Assembly: GCF_016234775.1 (NCBI RefSeq)
Contig: NZ_JACRAH010000046.1
Location: 1-61,535, forward strand
Length of the DNA: 61,535 nucleotides
Reading direction: 5' to 3'
DNA from: Aquabacterium sp.
GTDB lineage: Bacteria > Pseudomonadota > Gammaproteobacteria > Burkholderiales > Burkholderiaceae_C
Under the pieces are notes generated by a model that was given only the letters and a program-made list of their open reading frames with translations, had not been told where the DNA came from and ran no database searches. Shown in pieces: positions 44,552-53,815 of the stretch; position 1 is the first letter of the stretch; every line of letters begins with the position of its first letter. Both the position numbers and the translations under genes were made by a program.

Positions 44552-45547
44552 ATGGATGAACGTGATCAAACCGTGCTGGTGACCGGCGGCTGCGGCTTCC
44601 TGGGTCAGGCACTCGTTGCCCAGATCCTGACGCGAACCAGATGGGCCGTGCGCGTGCTGGCCTTGCCCCATGAGCGCGTGCCTGCGTCATGGGGCCACCG
44701 TGTGCAGATCCTGCGTGGCGACATCACCCGGTCGGACGATGTGGATCAAGCCATCCAGGGCTGCTCGCATGTGTTCCATCTGGCGGCCCTGGTGGGCGAT
44801 GCAGGCAGCTACGCAGCGCACGACCGCGTCACCGTCGGGGGCACGGCCCATGTGTTCGATTCGGCCCTGCGCCATCAGGCCATCGTGGTGCTGACCACCA
44901 GCATCTGTGCCTATGGTGATGCCATCCAGCGCAGCGTGTGCGCCGAAGATGTGCAGCCCGGGCAGCCTCAAGGGCCTTATGGCAAGGCCAAGCAAGGTCA
45001 GGAGGCGCTGGCCTGGCGCTTCAAGGCGCAGGGCGGTCGTGTGTGCGTGGTGCGGCCGGCCAACATCGTGGGCCCCGGCTCCGGCCCCTGGCTGCTGGAT
45101 GCGGCCCATGCCTTGCGCCAGGGCTTGCCTGCGCTCATCGGCGGCGGGCAGGGCCATGCCGCGCTCACCGTGGTGGACAACGTGGCCGACTTCATGCTGC
45201 TGGCCGCGCAGACGCCCGCTGCTTATGGCCAGGCTTTCAACATCGAGGACGACCTGCCCGTGACCTGGCAGCGTTACTTCAACGACCTGGCCTTCCTGAT
45301 GAAAGCACCCTTGCCGCGCTCGATACCGCGCTGGGCAGCCTACCTGGGTGCCAGTGTGGTGGAGCCAATCTTCAGGCGCTTCTTTCAGCGCCAGCGCCCG
45401 CCGGTCACGCGCGAGGCGCTCAACCTCATCGCCTGGGACGGCCGCTTTCCCACCGCCAAGGCGCGTGCCCTGGGCTGGGCACCAAAGGTGTCTTACGAGC
45501 AGATGCTGCTGGCACTGGGCAAGGACATCCAGGCGCGCGGCCTGTAG
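44552..45547 (+). CDS. NAD-dependent epimerase/3-beta-hydroxysteroid dehydrogenase-like protein
   Basis: An extended SDR of 331 residues with the NAD motif VLVTGGCGFLGQALVAQ, HLAALVGD and the YxxxK pair in PYGKAKQG. The C-terminal half has VVRPANIVGPGSGPW and TVVDNVADFMLLA, as in 3-beta-HSD/OleD-like reductases acting on lipids or sterols as well as nucleotide-sugar epimerases. It follows the SDR and converges on a thioesterase. The neighbours favour a lipid-type substrate; this is inference. Confidence 0.88.
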   Translation: MDERDQTVLVTGGCGFLGQALVAQILTRTRWAVRVLALPHERVPASWGHRVQILRGDITRSDDVDQAIQGCSHVFHLAALVGDAGSYAAHDRVTVGGTAHVFDSALRHQAIVVLTTSICAYGDAIQRSVCAEDVQPGQPQGPYGKAKQGQEALAWRFKAQGGRVCVVRPANIVGPGSGPWLLDAAHALRQGLPALIGGGQGHAALTVVDNVADFMLLAAQTPAAYGQAFNIEDDLPVTWQRYFNDLAFLMKAPLPRSIPRWAAYLGASVVEPIFRRFFQRQRPPVTREALNLIAWDGRFPTAKARALGWAPKVSYEQMLLALGKDIQARGL

Positions 45548-45568
45548 CCCGCCCGGATACCCGGTCGA

Positions 45569-46561
45569 TCAGGCCTCGTCGCGCGGCATCAGGCAATGGC
45601 CGCGGGCCTGTGCCACGGGCCGCTGCGGATCGTCCTGCCAGATCGAGACCTGCACCAGCGCCACGCGGTTGCCCTGGCGCACGGTCGTGCCTTGCACAAA
45701 GGTGTCCACGGGCTTGGCCGAGCGCATGTAGGCGATCGCGAAATCGATGCCACGCGGCACGCCCTTGATGGCCGGGTTGGTGTTGGTCAGGTGCAGGATC
45801 ATGGCCGTTTCGCCAAAACCCGCCAGCACGCCGCCGTGCAGCGCAGGCAGCACCGGGTTGCCGATCAGCTCGCGCTTGAAGGGCAGGCGGAAGATCGGGC
45901 CGGCATCGATCTGCATCTGCTGGTGGATGTCGAGGAAGTCCACATACGGCGAGCGGCCGGCTGGCAGGGCGAGCGATTCAGGCACATCGGCGCGCTGGCT
46001 GATGAACACGGGGCTGGGTTCGATGCTGGCCGGGGCGCTCAGGCTGGCCGCAGCCTGGGTCGGGGTCAAGGCAGCCTTGGCGTCGGTGCCAGAGGGCGCG
46101 GGGGCGCTCATGTCCTTGCGGCGCGTGTTGGCCGTGGCGCGCATGAAGGTGGCATTCACCGTGGCCACAGGCTCGTCCTGGCCGATCTGGAACACCTGGC
46201 CGCGCACGAAGCCGATGCTGCGCGACAGGCGATAGCACTCGGCCTTGCACACCAGTTCGGTGTTGGCCATGGCGGGGCGCAGGTAGTCCATGCGCAGATC
46301 CAGCGTGGCGATGGGCTCGGGTGTGTCCATCGCAGCGCCCACGGCCAGGCCGCAGGCGGTGTCGGCCAGCACGCTCAGGCAGCCGGTGTGGATCATCTGC
46401 AGTTCCGAGTCACCCGTCCAGGTGTCGCGGGCAGGTTGATACAGGCTCACCGTGCCCTTGCCCAGCTCGGTCACTTTCATGCCCGAGGCGACGGCGTAAG
46501 GAATGCCGGCGATGAAGGCGTCGGCCCAGGTGGTGCGGCTGTCGCCGGTATAGGTGCTCAT
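45569..46561 (-). CDS. Double-hotdog acyl-CoA thioesterase (PaaI-like)
   Basis: Probably hydrolyses acyl-CoA thioesters. The 330-residue protein contains two hotdog folds: one around IHTGCLSVLADTACGLAVGA (residues about 20-145) and one around PALHGGVLAGFGETAMILHL (about 195-325), joined by an Ala/Pro/Ser-rich linker (about 150-190). Each carries the HxG helix motif of the PaaI/YbgC-type thioesterases. Fusion of two domains in one chain replaces the usual dimer. It converges on the epimerase gene. Confidence 0.88.
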   Translation of the reverse strand: MSTYTGDSRTTWADAFIAGIPYAVASGMKVTELGKGTVSLYQPARDTWTGDSELQMIHTGCLSVLADTACGLAVGAAMDTPEPIATLDLRMDYLRPAMANTELVCKAECYRLSRSIGFVRGQVFQIGQDEPVATVNATFMRATANTRRKDMSAPAPSGTDAKAALTPTQAAASLSAPASIEPSPVFISQRADVPESLALPAGRSPYVDFLDIHQQMQIDAGPIFRLPFKRELIGNPVLPALHGGVLAGFGETAMILHLTNTNPAIKGVPRGIDFAIAYMRSAKPVDTFVQGTTVRQGNRVALVQVSIWQDDPQRPVAQARGHCLMPRDEA

Positions 46562-46622
46562 GATGCGAATGGGCTGCGTGAACTAGGTGGAAACACTGAG
46601 TATCGTTATTGTCCACAACTTT

Positions 46623-48098
46623 TCAGGCGACGCGGAACTGCCCCACGGTCTGAACCAGGGCATTGGTTTCCTGGCGCACGGCATCCACCGTCGCGGCGGA
46701 CTCCTCGGCCAGCGCTGCGTTCTGCTGCGTGGCCTGGTCCAGCTGGCTCATGGCCTGGTCGATCAGGCCAATGCCGCTGGCTTGTTCCACCAGCGAACCG
46801 TTGACCTCCGAGATCAGCCCCGAGACCTGTCGCACGGCAGACACCACCTCGTTCATGGTCTGCCCCGCCTGGGTGACCAGGTGCGAACCGGACTCGACCT
46901 TGTCCACCGAATCGCGAATCAGCGTGGCGATCTCCTTGGCAGCCGATGCACTGCGCTGTGCCAGGGTGCGCACCTCGCCGGCCACCACCGCAAACCCGCG
47001 ACCCTGCTCGCCAGCGCGGGCCGCTTCTACGGCGGCATTGAGCGCCAGGATGTTGGTCTGGAAGGCGATGCCGTCGATCACGCTGATGATGTCCGAGATC
47101 TTCTTGGATGACTGGAGGATCTGCGCCATGCTGGCCACCACCTCGTCGACCGTCTGCCCACCCTGGGCGGCGATCTGAGCGGCTGATGAGGCCTGGTGAT
47201 CGGCATTCTGCGCGTTGTGCACGCTTTGCTGCACGGCCGCCGTCAGTTGCACCACGCTGGAGGCGGTTTGCTGGATGGTCGAGGCCTGCTGCTCGGTGCG
47301 GTGCGACAGATCGCCATGGCCGGTGGCCACTTCGTCCATGCTGTGGGCCACGGCTTGCGAGCGCTGGCGCACATCGCCCACCACCCGGGCCAGGCTGTCT
47401 TTCATGTCGGACAAGGCCTGCATCAACTGGCCCATCTCGTCTTGTGAATGCACCGCCACCGGGCTGGCCAGATCACCAGACTGGATGCGGCGGGCTGTCT
47501 GCAGCGCCTCACCCAAAGGCGCCAGCGTGGCCTGGCGGATCAGCCAGAACGCGGCGCACAGTGCGGCAATGCCCAACAGGTTGGTCGTGATCACGATGAG
47601 TTTGACCACCTCGACAGCCTTTTGCACCATGGGGCCGAAGCGGTTGGAGTTGTCCAGCACCTGTTGCATGTCGGGCTGGATCTGCTGGATCAGATCGGGT
47701 GTGACCGGGCCACTGCCCGCTTCAATCAGGCCGCGCAGGTGGGCCAGATCCTTCATGTCCTTGTGTGGCAGGTCGATCACATCGCCAAAACCGATGAGCC
47801 TGAACGCCCATTGCTCCACCGTGAACAGCTCGAAGTCCACATGCGCTGCGATCTCGTCAGCCTTCTTGATGGAGGCCAGCATGGCCTCGCGCGTTACCGT
47901 TCGGCTGCCTGGGGCCACAGTCGCCAGCTCCAGATCGTGCGCCATGCCGACCACCACGGCCATATGCTCGCGCTCCAGATAGTGGAACAAGGCACTCTTG
48001 CTCAACAGCCGGATGCCCAGCAAGATCACCAGCGAAACGACCAGTACCGTGCTCAGGCCGGCGACAAACTTCTGCCTTAACGTCCAACTTCCACCCAT
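46623..48098 (-). CDS. Methyl-accepting chemotaxis protein
   Basis: A transmembrane chemoreceptor. The 491-residue protein has an N-terminal membrane helix (FVAGLSTVLVVSLVILLGIR), a helical periplasmic domain of about 150 residues, a second helix (about 175-200), HAMP and a signalling domain with the tip GIAFQTNILALNAAVEAARA and GRGFAVVAGEVRTLAQRSA. It lacks a C-terminal CheR-binding pentapeptide. No che genes are nearby. The ligand is unknown. Confidence 0.94.
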   Translation of the reverse strand: MGGSWTLRQKFVAGLSTVLVVSLVILLGIRLLSKSALFHYLEREHMAVVVGMAHDLELATVAPGSRTVTREAMLASIKKADEIAAHVDFELFTVEQWAFRLIGFGDVIDLPHKDMKDLAHLRGLIEAGSGPVTPDLIQQIQPDMQQVLDNSNRFGPMVQKAVEVVKLIVITTNLLGIAALCAAFWLIRQATLAPLGEALQTARRIQSGDLASPVAVHSQDEMGQLMQALSDMKDSLARVVGDVRQRSQAVAHSMDEVATGHGDLSHRTEQQASTIQQTASSVVQLTAAVQQSVHNAQNADHQASSAAQIAAQGGQTVDEVVASMAQILQSSKKISDIISVIDGIAFQTNILALNAAVEAARAGEQGRGFAVVAGEVRTLAQRSASAAKEIATLIRDSVDKVESGSHLVTQAGQTMNEVVSAVRQVSGLISEVNGSLVEQASGIGLIDQAMSQLDQATQQNAALAEESAATVDAVRQETNALVQTVGQFRVA

Positions 48099-48189
48099 AG
48101 CCGTCCCGTCTAGAAAGATTCACCTGGACGTTTTATCGGACGGTGAGACGGTTTCTTCAGCACTGTTTGGCGTGGCCGGGTGGGGCGCG

Positions 48190-48789
48190 TCAGGGGCGGG
48201 GCACCAGGTGAACGGCCAGGCCGGTGCGCGTCACGGCGATGTCCTTGACCTGGTAACCCAGGCGGTCAGCGGTGCGCAGGTCTTCAGGCTTGAGTTGGTG
48301 CACCGGATAGTCATTGAGCGTTTCTTCCACCAGCTTGGCGCCCAGGTTGGTCAGGGCCCGCTGGTAGATGGCGGGCAGGCCCTCCACGGCGACCTGTTCC
48401 ACTTTGGGTTCGGTCAGGCGCAGGGTCAGGTCCTTGGGCTCGAAGCGCAGGCCAAAGCTCAGGGCGACCTTGCCCTTGTATTCCTGGCCCATGAGCAGCT
48501 CTCGGGCGGCCAGGTCCACGCTGGCGGTCACCCGGTTCTTCTCCTCCTGCAGATCCAGCGAGGGCAGCGAGGCTGTCACGTCCAGCAGCTTCATGACCCG
48601 TTTGGTGGTGGGGAACTGCTTGCCCAGTTTGGTCAGCAACTCATCACGAGAGATCTCGATCGTGCGGGGGCCCAGCAGGGTCGCACAGGCGGCCAGCAGG
48701 CCGGCGATGGCCAGGGGCGCCAGCAACATGGTGCGGCGGCGCAAGGTGGCACGTGAGGTGAGGTGACGAGGGGCGTGTGGCTCAAGCAT
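48190..48789 (-). CDS. DUF1439 lipoprotein
   Basis: A 199-residue predicted lipoprotein with an Arg-rich n-region, hydrophobic LLAPLAIAGLLAAC lipobox and a C-terminal domain that I assign to DUF1439 (TIEISRDELLTKLGKQFP; tubular-lipid-binding-like beta fold). Members are thought to sit in the envelope; function unknown. An internal Met (position 21) gives a shorter, equally plausible signal peptide; neither start has a clear ribosome site. Confidence 0.82.
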   Translation of the reverse strand: MLEPHAPRHLTSRATLRRRTMLLAPLAIAGLLAACATLLGPRTIEISRDELLTKLGKQFPTTKRVMKLLDVTASLPSLDLQEEKNRVTASVDLAARELLMGQEYKGKVALSFGLRFEPKDLTLRLTEPKVEQVAVEGLPAIYQRALTNLGAKLVEETLNDYPVHQLKPEDLRTADRLGYQVKDIAVTRTGLAVHLVPRP

Positions 48790-48925
48790 GGGGTGGCAAA
48801 TCAGATCGGTGCATGTACCTGGCGTGAAAGCGAAAGTATGCGCTCAGGCATCGGGCTTCTGGAAGCGCCATGGGCGGTTCTGCCCGGTATCCTTGTGCAT
48901 TCCGACTTGCCGCAGCCGTCGCAGC

Positions 48926-50404
48926 ATGACCTCCTCGCCCGCCCCTCGCACCGAACCGCCTGAGCAGGCGCGGCATGCCCTGGACGTGCAGGCCGCTTTT
49001 GCCTTGGGCGTGGCGCAACAAAGTTCAGGTCAGACGCAACTGGCCATGGCGAGCTTTCGGCACGCGCTGGGCTTGCGGCCTGACCTGGCCGAGGCCTGGT
49101 CCAACCTGGGCATGTTGCTGGAAGATGATCAACAGTGGGATGAGGCCGAATCCTGCTATCAGCAGGCTTTGCAACACGCGCCCGATCTGTTTGCCGCGTG
49201 CATGAACCTGGCTACCCTGCAGGCGCAGCGCATGCAATTCGTGCAGGCGGAAGCCAGCTATCAGCGCGCCATCCAGCTGCGGCCGCAGGATCCGGCTGTG
49301 TGGTCCAACCTGGGCGCCATGCTGACCTGCATGCGCCGCGAAGACGACGCGCTGGCCTGCCTGAACCATGCGCTGCAACTTGACCCAGACTACGACAAGG
49401 CCCGCTTCAACCTGGGCTACCTGTTGATGCGCCAAGGCCAGTTGCGCGAAGGCTGGCTGTGCAATGAAAGTCGGACCTTTCCAAGCGAGTTGCAAGCCAA
49501 GCTGGGCATCACGCGCTGGATGGGCGATGCCTTGAATGGCCGGTCCATCCTGATTGCACCGGATGCGGCGCATGGTGACCTCATCCACATGGCGCGCTAT
49601 GTGCCGATGCTCAAGGCGATGGGCGCCGGCCGCATCGGCATCTGGGGGCAGCCGGCCTTGAAGCACCTGTTGAGCCGGATGCCTGATCTGGATGCCTACT
49701 TGGCGTTCGACGAGCCTTTTGCGCCCGCTGCCTGGGATACCTGGGTGCCCTTGATGAGCCTGCCTCATTTATGCGGCACCACGCTGGACACGATCCCGAC
49801 GCGCTTGCCGTATCTGCAGGCTGACCCCGATCGTGTGGCGGCGCGTGCGGCGCAGGGCATGGCCCCAAAGCGTGTGGAGGATGCCGACCATGCGAAGCCC
49901 GCCTTGCGCGTTGGCCTGGTCTGGCGTGGCAACCCCGCGCATGAAAACGATGCGCAACGCTCTTTGCCTTCGCTGGCAAGCCTGGCACCCCTGTGGCGCG
50001 TGCCGGGCGTGCGCTTCTTCAGCTTGCAAAGTGGCGTGGGCAGCGAGGAGGCTTTGCATCCGCCGCAGGCACAGCCGCTGGAAGCCCTGGCAGAGCCCTT
50101 GGGCGACTTTGCCGAGACGGCAGCGGTCATCGCCAACCTGGACCTGCTCATCGGCGTGGACACGTCCATGGTTCATCTGGCGGGCGCCTTGGGCAAACCC
50201 GTGTGGGTGCTGCTGAGCGACTACAAGACCGATTGGCGCTGGATGAACGAGCGCACCGATTCACCCTGGTACCCCGGCGTGATGCGCCTGTTTCGGCAGG
50301 ATGCAAAGGGCTTGCAGGCGGGCCAGTGGGGGCCGGTGATCGAGCAGGTGGCTCAGGCGTTGGCCGAGTTGGTCGGTGGCTCAAGCGATGCCGCAGCCAA
50401 CTGA
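48926..50404 (+). CDS. TPR protein with GT9/GT41-like glycosyltransferase domain
   Basis: Possibly a protein O-glycosyltransferase or scaffold. The 492-residue protein has about four tetratricopeptide repeats (residues 15-160: AWSNLGMLLEDDQQWDEAES, WSNLGAMLTCMRREDDALA, FNLGYLLMRQGQLREGW) and a C-terminal Rossmann-like half with VGLVWRGNPAHENDAQRSLP and DLLIGVDTSMVHLAGALGKP, typical of ADP-heptose-transferase/O-GlcNAc-transferase-like folds. ATG 48926 (MTSSPAPR) is chosen because the upstream frame lacks TPR character. Its 3' end overlaps the opposing PIN gene by 52 bases. Confidence 0.85.
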   Translation: MTSSPAPRTEPPEQARHALDVQAAFALGVAQQSSGQTQLAMASFRHALGLRPDLAEAWSNLGMLLEDDQQWDEAESCYQQALQHAPDLFAACMNLATLQAQRMQFVQAEASYQRAIQLRPQDPAVWSNLGAMLTCMRREDDALACLNHALQLDPDYDKARFNLGYLLMRQGQLREGWLCNESRTFPSELQAKLGITRWMGDALNGRSILIAPDAAHGDLIHMARYVPMLKAMGAGRIGIWGQPALKHLLSRMPDLDAYLAFDEPFAPAAWDTWVPLMSLPHLCGTTLDTIPTRLPYLQADPDRVAARAAQGMAPKRVEDADHAKPALRVGLVWRGNPAHENDAQRSLPSLASLAPLWRVPGVRFFSLQSGVGSEEALHPPQAQPLEALAEPLGDFAETAAVIANLDLLIGVDTSMVHLAGALGKPVWVLLSDYKTDWRWMNERTDSPWYPGVMRLFRQDAKGLQAGQWGPVIEQVAQALAELVGGSSDAAAN

Positions 50405-50826
50405 TTCGCCACGTAGGTCTGCAGGCTCATCACGTTCACACCGCGTGTCCGCGCGCGCCGAGCCAGCTTGAGCAGGGCCGCATCCTTGCTGAACAACCAG
50501 GTGGCACCCACATGCAAGGCCAGGTCGATGAAGACCTGGTCATCCGGGTCCTTGCAGCGAAACGGGCCGCGCGGTGGCTCGTCCACGAACTCGGCGTGCT
50601 GGAACACCGTCAGCGTCAGCATCGGGTCAGGCTGCCAGGCCTTGAGGTAGCTGCGCGGCCAGACCTGGTGCCACTCCTGCTCCATCGAAGGGCAAGCGAT
50701 CCAGCGCATGCGGCCCTCGAGAATGGCTTGCGCAATCGGCTGGGCGGCGGGGTCCTTGAAGACGCGCCAGTCCAGCAAGGCGTTGGTGTCGAGGATGACG
50801 ATGGGGATTGGATAGTCAGCAGTCAT
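50353..50826 (-). CDS. PIN-domain protein, putative toxin ribonuclease
   Basis: A probable metal-dependent RNase. The 157-residue protein has the PIN acids in order: ILDTNALLDW, CPSMEQEW, KDPDDQVFIDLA and FSKDAALLKLA, as in the PIN-family putative toxin group (COG1569-like). ATG 50826 is used; TTG 50835 is also in frame. No antitoxin gene with a DNA-binding domain is adjacent. Its 3' end overlaps the TPR gene on the opposite strand by 52 bases. A stand-alone housekeeping RNase is an alternative. Confidence 0.82.
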   Translation of the reverse strand: MTADYPIPIVILDTNALLDWRVFKDPAAQPIAQAILEGRMRWIACPSMEQEWHQVWPRSYLKAWQPDPMLTLTVFQHAEFVDEPPRGPFRCKDPDDQVFIDLALHVGATWLFSKDAALLKLARRARTRGVNVMSLQTYVANQLAAASLEPPTNSANA

Positions 50827-50840
50827 GTGCGTCAACGCGA

Positions 50841-50925
50841 TATCCGAGCGGCGCCTTTTGCAAGTATTTGATATGAAAGCGCTTTTTCTGATTTTGGATC
50901 TGATCTTGGATAGATATCTCGGATA
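50841..50925. repeat. Inverted TATCCGAG repeats upstream of the PIN gene
   Basis: TATCCGAG (50841-50848) and its inverse CTCGGATA (50918-50925) flank an AT-rich 69-base stretch with two tandem GAT(T/C)TTGGAT units (50890-50912). A third copy of the octamer (50961-50968) ends the AlbA_2 gene. The 133-base gap holds the PIN promoter, so these may be operator sites or the edges of an inserted segment. Confidence 0.35.
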
Positions 50926-50959
50926 AATGAGCGCTCAGGGGCCTGATTCGTGTTGTTCA

Positions 50960-52624
50960 CTATCCGAGACGCCAGAGGGACTTGGTCGGTGGGCCTTCTC
51001 TCACGATGGCACCATCTCGCCGGAGTGCAGCCAGCAGGTTCTTGAGTTTGTTTTCCTTCTGCTCGGTGCTGAGGATCGCGGGCAAGACCGGGAGCAGCAT
51101 GTCGCGCAGATCGTCGCGGCTGGCCGTTTTGAACTGCTTGAGGTAGTCCAGGATCAGATGACGGTAATGCGCATCGTCCTGCCGTCTGTGCCTGATGTAG
51201 CGTCCTTTGTCGTCTGTGGCCTCCGCCAATTTGGCGGACAGGTGCAGCGTCGGCTTGCGCCCTTCGATCATGCCCCGTCGGCGCAGGGCGCGGATGGCAT
51301 CATCGTCAATAGGCAGGCGCTTCTGGACACGGTCCAGCGCGAGAATGTCTGCCAGCGTGAAATCGTCGTGGGTCAGCAAGAGGCGGCTGTAGTTCTCGTC
51401 CAGGAAGCGACCAGACAGTTTCAGCGCAACATGGCTCGCGTCGCTGAGGTCGTAGTCCGGCATGGGCAAATAGCGTCGAGCCTGCCCCCTGAACATCACC
51501 TCCCTGATCCCGAAGCCCATGGTGTCCATCATGCGTAGCGTGACCATCGCTTCGGTCAGAAAACGGTTGCGATAACGGCGCGGTGTGCGGTTGCCCAGCA
51601 CGTAGTCATCAGGTGTGCCATCAAAGAATCCGCCAGCATTGGAGAACTCCAATTCACCACTGCGTTCCGTGACCAGTACGCGTTCGCATGCCGTGTAGTC
51701 CTGGTGGGCAATGCAGTTGTGCAGCGCTTCCAGCACGATGGCTTGTTCGTACTTGGGGATGTCGACCGGTATCAATTGGCCTGGCGGCAAAAAGGACAGG
51801 CGGAGGTTGCGAATTCGCTGGTAGAGCGCGCTGGTTTGCAGCAAAAAGGGTGGATGGAAATGCTCATAAGCCCGCTCGGGGCCTTCCAGCTTCCAGGTCA
51901 ACTCCGCAACATAAGGGCTGAGGTGGTGGGTGGATTCGGCTTTGCCCAATAGCAGCAGCGTCGTTCTGGTGATGCGCCCGTTGATCGTGAGCTTGGCGCG
52001 ATCCAAAAACGCCGTATCACTCCAGCTGTCGATGTCGGCCTCTGACAATCGGCTCTTGAATCTGGCTTTGAAGAGTTCGCGCGCCTTCGCCACAGCGCCT
52101 GAGTCCAAGTCGGACAAGTCCGCTTCCGGGCAGATGGCCGCCGACCAATCCTGAGCGCCGCCCTGTTGGCGAATCTGATCCTGCTTGACCAGGCTCAGCG
52201 GCACCAGGCTGTCATGGTTGCGCGCATAGAAATGCCCTTGCCAGGCGATGGGCATGCCACGTGGGGCAGCGGGAATCTCGAACAGAACGACGCGCCCGCC
52301 AGGTACCTCCAGCACATGGATATCTTTGAAGGACGTCGAAGGTTCGACAACATCGGAGATCTGCTGCTTCAGTGCCATCAGGCGCGCAGGTTCTTCACGA
52401 AACCGCGTACCAGTCACCAGGCGTGTTTTGTCGTTGACGCCGAACACAAGCCAACCCGCTTCGAGCCCACGCAGATTGGCCTCGTTGGCGATAGCCGAGA
52501 AATATTTGCCAATGTCCGATAACGGAAAGTTGTCGTGTGTTTCCTTGAACTCGACGACTTCACTTTCTCCTGCTGCCAGCAAGGTCTTCAGCAGATCAGG
52601 CAGTGAGTCGTTGGCGCGTGTCAT
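50960..52624 (-). CDS. AlbA_2/Schlafen-domain ATP-binding protein with C-terminal winged helix
   Basis: A predicted nucleic-acid-binding regulator or defence-type protein. The 554-residue protein opens with the AlbA_2 (Schlafen) motif ESEVVEFKETHDNFP and ANEANLRGLEAGWLVFGV, continues with the RNA-binding-domain/ATP-binding central region (HNCIAHQDYTACERVLVTER, EFSNAGGFFDGTPDDYV, which resembles a divergent GHKL fold) and ends in a winged helix (ILDYLKQFKTASRDDLRDML). It starts six bases past the mnmA stop, so it is probably cotranscribed. Such genes are patchy among strains and sometimes sit in defence islands; exact role unknown. Confidence 0.85.
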   Translation of the reverse strand: MTRANDSLPDLLKTLLAAGESEVVEFKETHDNFPLSDIGKYFSAIANEANLRGLEAGWLVFGVNDKTRLVTGTRFREEPARLMALKQQISDVVEPSTSFKDIHVLEVPGGRVVLFEIPAAPRGMPIAWQGHFYARNHDSLVPLSLVKQDQIRQQGGAQDWSAAICPEADLSDLDSGAVAKARELFKARFKSRLSEADIDSWSDTAFLDRAKLTINGRITRTTLLLLGKAESTHHLSPYVAELTWKLEGPERAYEHFHPPFLLQTSALYQRIRNLRLSFLPPGQLIPVDIPKYEQAIVLEALHNCIAHQDYTACERVLVTERSGELEFSNAGGFFDGTPDDYVLGNRTPRRYRNRFLTEAMVTLRMMDTMGFGIREVMFRGQARRYLPMPDYDLSDASHVALKLSGRFLDENYSRLLLTHDDFTLADILALDRVQKRLPIDDDAIRALRRRGMIEGRKPTLHLSAKLAEATDDKGRYIRHRRQDDAHYRHLILDYLKQFKTASRDDLRDMLLPVLPAILSTEQKENKLKNLLAALRRDGAIVREGPPTKSLWRLG

Positions 52625-52630
52625 CAGTGT

Positions 52631-53764
52631 TCATTCGGCGCTGGCAATCACGCCGCCGCCCAGGCACACATCGCCCTGGTACAGCACGGCCGATTGCCCA
52701 GGCGTGACGGCACATTGCGCATCCGGGAAGCTCAGGCTGATGGTTTTCGCATCGGCAGCCTCTACCACGCAAGGCGCATCGGCCTGACGATAACGCGTCT
52801 TGGCGCCCACGCCTGCTGCGCCCACGCCGGGGCCCTTGCCATCGACCCAGCTCAGGTCATCGGCCACCAGGGTGTGCTGTTGCAACCAGGGGTGGTCATG
52901 GCCTTGCACCACATACAGGGTGTTGGTGGCCATGTCCTTGCGGGCCACGAACCACGGGTCATGCTCGCCGCCTCCACGCGGAGCGCCTTTCTCTTTCACG
53001 CCACCAATGCCGATGCCCTTGCGCTGGCCCAGGGTGTAGAAGCTCAGGCCCACGTGCTCGCCCAGCTTGCGGCCGCGGTCGTCCTTGATCGCGCCGGGCT
53101 CGTTGGCCAGGTAGCGGTTGAGGAACTCGCGGAAAGGGCGCTCGCCGATGAAGCAGATGCCGGTCGAGTCCTTCTTCTTCGCATTGGGCAGCTTGATCTC
53201 GGCGGCGATGCGGCGCACCTCCGTCTTGGGCAGCTCGCCCACGGGGAACATGGTCTTGGCTAATTGCGCCTGGTTCAGGCGGTGCAGGAAGTAGCTCTGG
53301 TCCTTCAACGGGTCCAGTCCCTTGAGCAACTCGAAGCGCTGGCCGTTTTCATAAGCCGCATCGGCCACTGAACGCACGCGCGCGTAGTGCCCTGTGGCGA
53401 TCTTCTCGGCACCCAGGCGCATGGCGTGGTCCAGAAAGGCCTTGAACTTGATCTCGGCATTGCACAGCACGTCGGGGTTGGGCGTGCGGCCGGCCTGGTA
53501 CTCGCGCAGGAACTCGGCGAAGACGCGGTCCTTGTAGTTGGCCGCGAAATTCACGTGCTCGATCTCGATGCCAATCACGTCGGCCACCGAGGCAGCATCC
53601 AGAAAGTCCTGGCGCGACGAGCAGTACTCGCTGTCATCGTCGTCTTCCCAATTCTTCATGAAGATGCCGATGACCTCGTGCCCTTGTTGCTTGAGCAGCC
53701 AGGCGGTGACGGCGGAATCCACGCCGCCGCTCAGGCCGACGACCACGCGTTGGCGTTGTGTCAT
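52631..53764 (-). CDS. mnmA: tRNA-specific 2-thiouridylase MnmA
   Basis: It thiolates U34 of tRNA-Lys, -Glu and -Gln. The 377-residue protein has the PP-loop [17 protein letters not shown], the catalytic Cys of [13 protein letters not shown] and the second Cys in [13 protein letters not shown]. It lies 51 bases after nudJ, matching the nudJ-mnmA order of E. coli, but the usual hflD/purB neighbours are replaced by the AlbA_2 gene. Confidence 0.97.
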   Translation of the reverse strand: MTQRQRVVVGLSGGVDSAVTAWLLKQQGHEVIGIFMKNWEDDDDSEYCSSRQDFLDAASVADVIGIEIEHVNFAANYKDRVFAEFLREYQAGRTPNPDVLCNAEIKFKAFLDHAMRLGAEKIATGHYARVRSVADAAYENGQRFELLKGLDPLKDQSYFLHRLNQAQLAKTMFPVGELPKTEVRRIAAEIKLPNAKKKDSTGICFIGERPFREFLNRYLANEPGAIKDDRGRKLGEHVGLSFYTLGQRKGIGIGGVKEKGAPRGGGEHDPWFVARKDMATNTLYVVQGHDHPWLQQHTLVADDLSWVDGKGPGVGAAGVGAKTRYRQADAPCVVEAADAKTISLSFPDAQCAVTPGQSAVLYQGDVCLGGGVIASAE

Positions 53765-53815
53765 GAGAATCAGAACCCGGGAAAGAAACAGGAAGGCCGA
53801 AGAAATGCGGCGGGA

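Noticed and set aside
50841..50968. TATCCGAG octamers as a CRISPR-like array or transposon ends
   Set aside because: Only three copies, irregular spacing and mixed orientation; no transposase or target duplication.
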